From Brachybacterium fresconis (lineage in GTDB: Bacteria; Actinomycetota; Actinomycetes; Actinomycetales; Dermabacteraceae), in the NCBI RefSeq assembly GCF_017876515.1, contig NZ_JAGIOC010000001.1, positions 2,852,001-2,916,000 of the forward strand: a stretch of DNA of 64,000 bases. The letters run 5' to 3'. The notes beneath the pieces were generated by a model. The model saw only the letters and a program-made list of their open reading frames with translations. It was not told the origin of the DNA and ran no database searches. A program made the position numbers and the translations under genes. Positions 58,031 to 64,000 of the stretch are shown here, in pieces. Numbering within the stretch: position 1 is the first letter of the stretch; the number at the start of each line of letters is the position of its first letter.

Positions 58031-61000
58031 ATGCACGACAACCGTCCCACCAGCGAGGACCGGGTCCGTCGCTTCCTCCGGGAACTGCTGCCCGCCCGCC
58101 GGCACCTGGACACCGCGCCGCTCACCATCGACGCCTGGGAGGCGCCGGACGAGCCGGTGCCCTTCGAGGTCGCGCGCGAGCAGGACTACACCCCGATCTC
58201 CGTGGGCGACCGCTGGGGCCGCCCCTGGTCGACGCTGTGGCTGCACGTGACCGGGACCGTCCCCGAGACCTGGACCTGCGACGAGCAGAAGGACATCGAG
58301 CTGCAGCTCGACCTGTCGTTCACGAACATGCCTGGCTTCCAGGCCGAAGCGCTCATCTGGACCCCGGAGGGCGAGACGGTCAAGGCGATCAACCCCTACA
58401 ACCAGTACCTCACGCTCGAGCCCGGCCAGCAGGTGGACTACTACCTCGAGTGCGCCGCGAACCCCAATGTGCCGGGCGACTGGACCTTCGAGCCGACGCC
58501 CCTCGGCGACAAGGCGACGGCCGGAGAGGACCCGATCTACGACCTCACCCGGCTGCGCCTGGCCTGGCGCAGCCGCAGCATCTGGGAGCTCGAGCAGGAT
58601 GTCGTGGCGCTGGACGGACTGATGCACACGCTGCCCGAGCAGTCGCCGCGGCGCTTCGACATCCTCGCGGCGCTGACCGCCGCGCTCGACGCAGCGGACC
58701 CTGACGACCTGCACGCCAGCGCGCCCGACGCCCGGGACGCGCTGCGGCCCGCGCTCCGGGCACCGGCCAATGCGTCCGCCCTGACCGTGATCGCGACCGG
58801 GCACGCCCACATCGACTCCGCGTGGCTGTGGCCGCTGCGGGAGACCCGCCGCAAGTGCGCCCGCACCTTCTCCAACGTGTGCTGGCTGCTGGAGCACTAC
58901 GAGCAGCTGACGTTCTCCTGCTCCTCCGCCCAGCAGTACGCCTGGATCCGCGACGAGTACCCCGGTCTCTGGAAGCGCATCAGCCGTCACGTCGCCGAGG
59001 GGCGCTTCATCCCTGTCGGCGGCATGTGGGTCGAGTCGGACACCAACATGCCGGGCTCCGAGGCGCTGGCCCGCCAGTTCCTGCACGGCAAGAAGTTCTT
59101 CCTCGACGAGTTCGGGATCGAGACGAAGGAGACCTGGCTGCCGGACTCGTTCGGCTACTCGGCCTCCCTGCCGCAGATCTGCGCGCTCGCCGGCAACGAC
59201 TACTTCCTGACCCAGAAGGTCTCCTGGAACCAGTACTCGACCTTCCCCCACCACACCTTCCGCTGGGAGGGGATCGACGGCACCACGCAGTTCACCCACT
59301 TCCCGCCCATCGATGCCTACAACGGTCAGCTGACGGCCGCGGAGCTCGCCTACTTCGAGACGAACTTCAAGGACAAGGGGGCCAGCCACATCGGCCTGAC
59401 CCCGACGGGCTGGGGCGACGGCGGCGGCGGGCCGACCCGGGAGATGATCGCCTCCCAGGAGCGCTTCGCCGATCTCGACGGTGCCCCCAGGGTGGAGTGG
59501 TCCACCCCGACGGACTTCTTCACCCGCGCCCAGGAGGAGCATCCCGAGGCGCCGATCTGGAACGGCGAGCTGTACCTCGAGCTGCACCGGGGCACCTACT
59601 CCTCGCAGATCCACGGCAAGCAGGGCAACCGCCGCACCGAGGCGCTGATGCACGACGTGGAGCTATGGAGCGCGACGGCAGCGCATCTCGTCGCCGGCTT
59701 CGAATATCCCCACGAAGAGATCGACGCGCTCTGGGACAAGCTGCTGCTGCTGCAGTTCCACGACATCCTGCCCGGCTCCTCGATCGCCTGGGTGCACCGC
59801 GAGGCGGAGCACTCCTACGCGCACATCACCGAGCGGGGCGAGGCCCTGGTGGCTGCGGCGCTGCAGGTCCTCGGCGACGACGGCGGCACCGAGCAGCTCG
59901 TCAACTCCCGCTCGCGCGCGGTACAGGGCGTCGTCCCGCTCGGCGCGGACGTCCCCGAGCGGCCCGAAGGTGCTCCGGCGCTGTCCCGCGAGGGCGGGAG
60001 CCTGGTCGTGGAGACCCCGGAGCTGCATGTCGAGATCGACGAGCGTGGTCTGCTCACCTCGCTGCGCGCAGGACGCGAAGGCCGAGAGGCCATCGCTCCC
60101 GGCGCCGGGGGAGCCCTCCTCCAGCTGCACCGCGACGCCCCCAACGCCTGGGACTCCTGGGACATCGACGAGTTCTATCGCCATGTGCACCGGGACCTCG
60201 AGGCCGAGTCCGTCCCCGAGGTCACGACCGACGACGACGGCACCGTGCGCGTGGCGGTCGCCTACCGGACCCGCCCGGACGGCTTCCCGGAGCGTCCGTA
60301 CGAGGGAGCACCCTCGGTGGGCGCGGGGTCGAGGATCGTGCTCACGTACTCCGTCGTCCCCGGAGCGACCGAGCTGGGAATCGACCTCGACGTCCACTGG
60401 CATGAGCGCAAGAAGGTCCTCAAGCTCGCCTTCCCCCTGGACGTGCGGGCTGCGGTGATGAGCAGCGAGATCCAGTTCGGGCACATCGACCGACCGATCC
60501 CGGTCAACACGAACGAGGACTTCGGTCGGTTCGAGACCTGCGCGCATCGATGGGTCCGGGTCGCCGAGCCGGACTTCGGCATCGCCCTGGCCAACGACTC
60601 CTCGTACGGGCACGACGTGCGCCGCGTGCTTCGCGGGAGGAACGGCGCGGGCACGACCACCGTGCTGCGGGCGACGGTGCTGCGGGCAGCGGAGTTCCCG
60701 GATCCCCTCGCCGAGGAGGGCGAGTACACCGTGCGCTACGCGATCCGCCCACGGGCGGCCGTCGCCGACGCGATCGACATGGGTGAGGCGCTGAACCAGG
60801 CGGAGCGAACGCTCCACCGCTCGGCACCGCTGGAGCCGGTGGCGACCCTCGAGGAGAGCAGCGCGCGCATCCAGACCATCAAGCGCGCCGAGGACCGCTC
60901 CGACGATCTGCTGGTGCGGCTGTACGAGTCCGAGGGCCGACGGGCGCTCACCGCGCTCTCCGTCCCCGGGGCGCGCTCGCTCACCGTCGTGGACCTGCTG

Positions 61001-61117
61001 GAGCGCCCGCTCGATGAGCGCTCGCCCCTCGCGGAGCGGGCGGCGCAGGCACAGGGGGAGCGGATCCCGCTGACACTGAACCCCTTCGAGATCACGACGG
61101 TGCGCGCGACGTTCTGA
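58031..61117 (+). CDS. Alpha-mannosidase, glycoside hydrolase family 38
   Basis: A 1028-residue GH38 enzyme of the bacterial cytosolic type, without a signal peptide. After a beta-rich N-terminal domain, the catalytic barrel begins with the zinc site TGHAHIDSAWLWPLRET (His260, Asp262). It continues with SCSSAQQYAWIRDEYP, GGMWVESDTNMPGSEALARQFL, and the nucleophile Asp372 in WLPDSFGYSASLPQI, then the second zinc region NGELYLELHRGTYSSQ. The C-terminal beta domains cover about 650-1028. It removes alpha-linked mannose from glycans or mannosides taken up by the adjacent ABC importer. GAGGAGAA precedes the ATG. Operonic with the preceding glycosidase. Confidence 0.93.
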   Translation: MHDNRPTSEDRVRRFLRELLPARRHLDTAPLTIDAWEAPDEPVPFEVAREQDYTPISVGDRWGRPWSTLWLHVTGTVPETWTCDEQKDIELQLDLSFTNMPGFQAEALIWTPEGETVKAINPYNQYLTLEPGQQVDYYLECAANPNVPGDWTFEPTPLGDKATAGEDPIYDLTRLRLAWRSRSIWELEQDVVALDGLMHTLPEQSPRRFDILAALTAALDAADPDDLHASAPDARDALRPALRAPANASALTVIATGHAHIDSAWLWPLRETRRKCARTFSNVCWLLEHYEQLTFSCSSAQQYAWIRDEYPGLWKRISRHVAEGRFIPVGGMWVESDTNMPGSEALARQFLHGKKFFLDEFGIETKETWLPDSFGYSASLPQICALAGNDYFLTQKVSWNQYSTFPHHTFRWEGIDGTTQFTHFPPIDAYNGQLTAAELAYFETNFKDKGASHIGLTPTGWGDGGGGPTREMIASQERFADLDGAPRVEWSTPTDFFTRAQEEHPEAPIWNGELYLELHRGTYSSQIHGKQGNRRTEALMHDVELWSATAAHLVAGFEYPHEEIDALWDKLLLLQFHDILPGSSIAWVHREAEHSYAHITERGEALVAAALQVLGDDGGTEQLVNSRSRAVQGVVPLGADVPERPEGAPALSREGGSLVVETPELHVEIDERGLLTSLRAGREGREAIAPGAGGALLQLHRDAPNAWDSWDIDEFYRHVHRDLEAESVPEVTTDDDGTVRVAVAYRTRPDGFPERPYEGAPSVGAGSRIVLTYSVVPGATELGIDLDVHWHERKKVLKLAFPLDVRAAVMSSEIQFGHIDRPIPVNTNEDFGRFETCAHRWVRVAEPDFGIALANDSSYGHDVRRVLRGRNGAGTTTVLRATVLRAAEFPDPLAEEGEYTVRYAIRPRAAVADAIDMGEALNQAERTLHRSAPLEPVATLEESSARIQTIKRAEDRSDDLLVRLYESEGRRALTALSVPGARSLTVVDLLERPLDERSPLAERAAQAQGERIPLTLNPFEITTVRATF

Positions 61118-61277
61118 TCTCCCTGGTTCTCCGGCGCGGCGGCTGGCCCGCAGCGTAGGCCCAGGCGTCAGCGCGGCCCCGGGTTGCGGGGGTACCCGGG
61201 CGGCAGCGGAGACCCGATCGGCGGCGCAGGCCCGGGCGCCGCGCCTGCCGATCGGGCCACGTGCGCCGTTGCCGTGC

Positions 61278-61325
61278 GCCGTTGTGCGCTCCGCTTCCAC
61301 ACATGGAAGCACAGCGCACAACGGC
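61278..61325. terminator. Two-step long hairpin
   Basis: The outer arms GCCGTTGTGCGCT (61278-61290) and AGCGCACAACGGC (61313-61325) are perfect complements. The inner arms GCTTCCA (61293-61299) and TGGAAGC (61304-61310) close a 4-nt CACA loop, with a 2x2 internal mismatch between the two stems. Twenty base pairs in all. It is a likely terminator for the mannosidase operon or a structured element. Confidence 0.65.
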
Positions 61326-61338
61326 GGCCGGCCCCGGC

Positions 61339-61396
61339 CCCACGAGCCTGGCCCCCACGAGCCTGGCCCCCACTAGCCCGCCCCACGAGCCTGGCC
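61339..61396. repeat. 15-bp tandem repeat, about four copies
   Basis: CCCACGAGCCTGGCC is present twice exactly (61339-61353, 61354-61368), followed by a diverged copy (from 61369) and another near-exact copy ending at about 61396. Non-coding. It directly follows the long hairpin. Confidence 0.8.
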
Positions 61397-61617
61397 CGCG
61401 CGAGATGCCGGCGGCAGGATGCTGCTCGGAACTCAGGCGCCGCGACGATTCCGTGAGCGGCCGGCTGAGTGGCCGGCCGCGCGGGCGATGAAGCGGCGCG
61501 TTCCGCGGGTGCAGAGCGCTGCGGTGTTGTCGAAATGTGACGGCCCGAGGTGCCGTCGGACACCGTCCGGTGGAATACTCATCAACGCTCCGCTTTGGAC
61601 GACCGAAAGCATTCGTG

Positions 61618-62553
61618 ATGACGACCAGTGACGCCCTCCCGGTCGAGGCTGCTGCCTCGGCGGAGGAGCGACCCTCGCGCGCGCCCGTCTGGCGCTCCTT
61701 CCTGCGCCCGGCGCCCCTAGCCGCCGCCGTCGTCATCGCCCTCAGCCTGCTCTCCGCGATCTTCGCCTCGCAGCTGAGCGCCCTGTCCGGGAACGACCCG
61801 TTCACCTTCCACGCGGACGCCCTCGGGCCCGACACCGCCCCCATCGGGGTGCTGGGCGGCATCAGCGCCGACCATTGGTTCGGGGTCGAGCCCGGGACCG
61901 GGCGCGACCTGTTCTCCCTGGTCGTCCACGGCGCCCGGGTGTCACTGCTGGTGGGCATCGCGTCGACGGTGATGGCGACGGTCATCGGGGTGGTGCTCGG
62001 CGTCATCGCGGGAGCCGTCGGCGGGATCGTCGAGAAGCTGGTGGACTTCGCCACCGACGTCACCCTGGGCTTCCCCTTCCTCATCTTCGCCATCGCGCTC
62101 AGCGCCCTGTTTCCGCTGGAGGCGCCTCGGGCCTTGCTGCTCACCCTGGTCATCGGCATATTCGGCTGGCCCGGGATAGCCCGCGTGGTCGCCGCGGAGA
62201 CCCGCGTGATCGTGCGCCAGCCCTATGTCGTCGCCTCCCGCGTGATGGGCGCCCGCTTCGGGCACCTCTTTCGTCATCAGGTGCTCCCCAACGTCGCCTC
62301 GACCGTGATCGTGTACTCGTGCATCTCGCTGCCGGGCAGGATCAGCGCGGAGGCCACCTTGTCCTTCCTGGGCGTCGGCGTGCTGCCGCCCACTCCGTCG
62401 TGGGGCCGGTCAATCGGTGACGCCATCAGCTGGCTGCTCGTGGATCCCGCCTTTCTGCTGTTCCCCGCCGCGGCACTGTTCCTGGTGACCTTCTCCTTCA
62501 ACATCCTCGGCGACACCCTGCGTGACGCCCTCGACCCCCGAGGGGTGCGCTGA
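61618..62553 (+). CDS. ABC importer permease, DppC/OppC type
   Basis: A 311-residue permease of the dipeptide/oligopeptide/nickel family. TM1 (APLAAAVVIALSLLSAIFAS) and a periplasmic loop with HWFGVEPGTGRDLFSLVVHGARVSLLVG, the DppC hallmark, precede the membrane domain. The coupling loop is VIVRQPYVVASRVMGARFGHLFRHQVLPNVASTV, and SFLGVGVLPPTPSWGRSIGDA and a C-terminal NILGDTLRDALDPRGVR complete the pattern. In this operon the C-type permease precedes the B-type, the reverse of the common order. It is coupled to the next gene by TGATG. Substrate unknown; peptides or glycosides are possible. Confidence 0.92.
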   Translation: MTTSDALPVEAAASAEERPSRAPVWRSFLRPAPLAAAVVIALSLLSAIFASQLSALSGNDPFTFHADALGPDTAPIGVLGGISADHWFGVEPGTGRDLFSLVVHGARVSLLVGIASTVMATVIGVVLGVIAGAVGGIVEKLVDFATDVTLGFPFLIFAIALSALFPLEAPRALLLTLVIGIFGWPGIARVVAAETRVIVRQPYVVASRVMGARFGHLFRHQVLPNVASTVIVYSCISLPGRISAEATLSFLGVGVLPPTPSWGRSIGDAISWLLVDPAFLLFPAAALFLVTFSFNILGDTLRDALDPRGVR

Positions 62554-63602
62554 TGCTCCTCTCCCTGCAGCGCGTCGCCCGCAGCCTGGGCGTGCTCCTC
62601 GTCGTCGTCGCCCTCACCTTCGCGATCTTCTACGTCGCCCCGATCGATCCCGCGCTGCGCATGTGCGGAAAACCCTGCTCCCCGGAGGACCTCGAGGCCG
62701 CCCGCGGCTTCATGGGGTTCGACCAGCCCTGGTGGATCCAGCTGGGGACGTTCCTGATGGCGATCGTCACCGGGCGCACCTTCGGCTCGGCCGACGTCGT
62801 CGTCGAGTGCGCGGCTCCCTGCCTCGGGTACTCCTTCCAGCTGCACCAGCCGGTGACCAGCCTGCTCGCTGACCGTTTCCCGATCTCCCTCTCGATCGCG
62901 CTCGGAGCCGTCGCCCTGCAGGCAGCGTTCGGCATCGCCGCCGGCGTGCTGGCCGCACGCCGACAGGGCGGCCCGCTGGATCGGATCGTGACCGGGGTGT
63001 CCGTCGTCGCCGCTTCGGCCCCCGCCTTCGTCGTGGGGCTGCTCGCCGTGGTGGTGTTCGCGTTGCGTCTGGGCCTCCTCCCGAGCGGTGGGTACGAGCC
63101 CTTCACCGACGGCCCGCTCCAGTGGGCACGCCACCTGGTGCTGCCCTGGGCGACCCTCGCCTTCCTCAACGGCGCCATCTACGCACGGCTCGTGCGGTCC
63201 TCGATGATCGAGCAGCTCGGCCTGGACTACGTGCGCACCGCGCGTGCCACCGGACTATCCGAGCGGCGCATCGACGGGTACGCGCTGCGCAACCTCGCCC
63301 TGCCGCTGACCACGCTCATCGCCCTCGACCTCGGTGCACTCCTCGGAGGCACCGTCATCACCGAGCGGATCTTCGGCCAACCCGGCCTGGGGGCGCTGCT
63401 GCTCGATGCGACCTCCACCGCCGACCTCCCGGTCATCGTCGGCACCACCCTCGTGGGCTCACTGCTCATCGTGCTCGCGAACCTCGGTGCCGATCTCGCC
63501 CGCCCTCTGCTGGACCGACGCCTCGCCCGCGGCGGCCGCTCCTCGCGCCGCCCCACAGCCACCACCCCGTCTGCTCAGAACCCTCAGGAGAATCCTTCAT
63601 GA
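62553..63602 (+). CDS. ABC importer permease, DppB/OppB type
   Basis: A 349-residue permease. The N-terminal VARSLGVLLVVVALTFAIFYVAPIDPAL is the DppB start. A periplasmic loop carrying four cysteines (MCGKPCSPEDLEAARGFMGFDQPWW and VVVECAAPCLGYSFQ) is unusual and could form disulfides. The membrane domain and coupling loop follow (SSMIEQLGLDYVRTARATGLSERRIDGYALRNLALPLTTL), then GALLGGTVITERIFGQPGLGALLLDAT. A short Ser/Arg/Pro tail ends it. Coupled on both sides (TGATG and ATGA overlaps). Confidence 0.92.
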   Translation: MLLSLQRVARSLGVLLVVVALTFAIFYVAPIDPALRMCGKPCSPEDLEAARGFMGFDQPWWIQLGTFLMAIVTGRTFGSADVVVECAAPCLGYSFQLHQPVTSLLADRFPISLSIALGAVALQAAFGIAAGVLAARRQGGPLDRIVTGVSVVAASAPAFVVGLLAVVVFALRLGLLPSGGYEPFTDGPLQWARHLVLPWATLAFLNGAIYARLVRSSMIEQLGLDYVRTARATGLSERRIDGYALRNLALPLTTLIALDLGALLGGTVITERIFGQPGLGALLLDATSTADLPVIVGTTLVGSLLIVLANLGADLARPLLDRRLARGGRSSRRPTATTPSAQNPQENPS

Positions 63603-64000
63603 CCACGGCATCCTTCACGCGACGCGGCATCCTCGTCGCCACCCCGCTCGTGCTCGGCGCCGGAACCCTCGCCGCCTGCTCGAACAGCGGGTCCGCCAGC
63701 TCCCCCGACGACGGCGGCAAGAACGGGGGCACCCTGACCATCTTCACCACCGGTGAGGAGATGAGCTTCGACCCCGCGACCAGCCAGAACCTCGCGATCA
63801 CCACGCTGGGGCTGACAGCGCGTCGGCTCACCTCCTGGAAGACCCCGGCCGACGCCCCCACCGAGCTGATCCCAGATCTCGCGACCGACGTCGGCACCCC
63901 GTCGAAGGGCGGCCAGACCTGGACCTTCACCCTGCAGGAGGGCCTGCAGTTCGAAGACGGCACCCCGATCACCGCCGGCACCGTCAAGTACGGCCTCGAG
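63599..64000 (+). CDS. ABC importer solute-binding lipoprotein, family 5 (3' end outside window)
   Basis: The first 134 residues are visible. MTTASFTRRGILVATPLVLGAGTLAAC is a twin-Arg-style signal with lipobox LAAC, then an Asn/Gly/Ser linker. The family 5 (DppA/OppA) start follows: GGTLTIFTTGEEMSFDPATSQNLAITTLGLTARRLTSW, LIPDLATDVGTPSKGGQTWTFTLQEGLQFEDGTPITAGTVKYGLE. It binds peptide, nickel-chelate or glycoside ligands for the two upstream permeases. The start overlaps the DppB-type stop by 4 bp. ATPase subunits presumably follow beyond the window. Confidence 0.92.
   Translation, partial: MTTASFTRRGILVATPLVLGAGTLAACSNSGSASSPDDGGKNGGTLTIFTTGEEMSFDPATSQNLAITTLGLTARRLTSWKTPADAPTELIPDLATDVGTPSKGGQTWTFTLQEGLQFEDGTPITAGTVKYGLE

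Larger units (their letters stand above)
61118..61617. other. 500-bp gene-free region with hairpins and a 15-bp tandem repeat
   Basis: Between the mannosidase stop and the dipeptide-type importer. It holds a long two-step hairpin (61278-61325), four copies of a CCCACGAGCCTGGCC-type repeat (about 61339-61396), and a GCGGCCGG/CCGGCCGC stem with an 8-nt loop (61457-61480). Near the right end, an AT-richer stretch (about 61526-61545 and GGAATACT near 61572) may be the importer promoter. No credible gene is present on either strand. Confidence 0.6.

Overview
The window is very GC-rich and densely packed, with many ATGA/TGATG stop-start overlaps and frequent GTG starts. A PdxS/MocR-type PdxR pair and a leucine-degradation cluster laid out like the mycobacterial bkdABC-citE-accD1-accA1-fadE cluster point to an actinobacterium. 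A Micrococcales lineage such as Brachybacterium would fit, but that is inference. No rRNA, tRNA, IS element, phage gene or CRISPR array was seen. The whole stretch looks like a chromosomal catabolic region.

Layout. 1-8053: the 5' end of pdxS with divergent pdxR, a hexapeptide acetyltransferase, an MFS exporter, a TauE/SafE permease, a secreted BNR-repeat hydrolase and two Gfo/Idh/MocA oxidoreductases. 8084-19541: an Lrp-type regulator facing an eight-gene operon for branched-chain keto acid and leucine breakdown (E1 alpha, E1 beta, E2, acyl-CoA carboxylase beta and alpha, MaoC hydratase, CitE-type lyase, acyl-CoA dehydrogenase), then a GntR/FCD regulator. 19570-27978: a membrane protein of unknown function, then a minus-strand cluster read as D-apionate catabolism (oiaC, apnO, a GntP permease, lerK, lerI) with a divergent FadR-type GntR regulator. 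28133-34760: a second acid-sugar operon with no pathway I can name (TIM-barrel isomerase, GntP permease, two SDRs, FMN-dependent 2-hydroxyacid dehydrogenase, D-2-hydroxyacid dehydrogenase). 34872-45315: an MFS permease, a LysR regulator, a TctCBA tricarboxylate-type transporter and an L-rhamnonate-type diketo-hydrolase pathway (SDR, Zn-ADH-like, RhmD, FAH-family hydrolase). 45486-52156: an Nramp-fold transporter without the metal motif plus a small membrane partner, then a 3-hydroxyacyl-CoA-dehydrogenase-like enzyme, a third GntP permease and a DUF1537 acid-sugar kinase. 53152-61117: a mannoside locus (ABC importer, clan GH-A glycosidase, GH38 alpha-mannosidase) under LacI-type operators. 61618-64000: the start of a dipeptide/oligopeptide-type ABC importer operon.

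How it fits together. About half of the window imports and degrades plant-derived sugar acids (apionate, rhamnonate-type, four-carbon acids), feeding pyruvate, lactate, tetrose phosphates and acetyl-CoA into central metabolism. Recurrent palindromes in the promoter regions suggest shared control. A TCCTATAGGA-like palindrome lies before lerK, the 28133 operon, the 36179 MFS gene, the Nramp gene and the 48058 operon. An ACATCSGATGT palindrome lies before the rhamnonate genes. Paired AGCGCT operators lie in the mannoside locus. None of these links has been tested; they are read from sequence alone.
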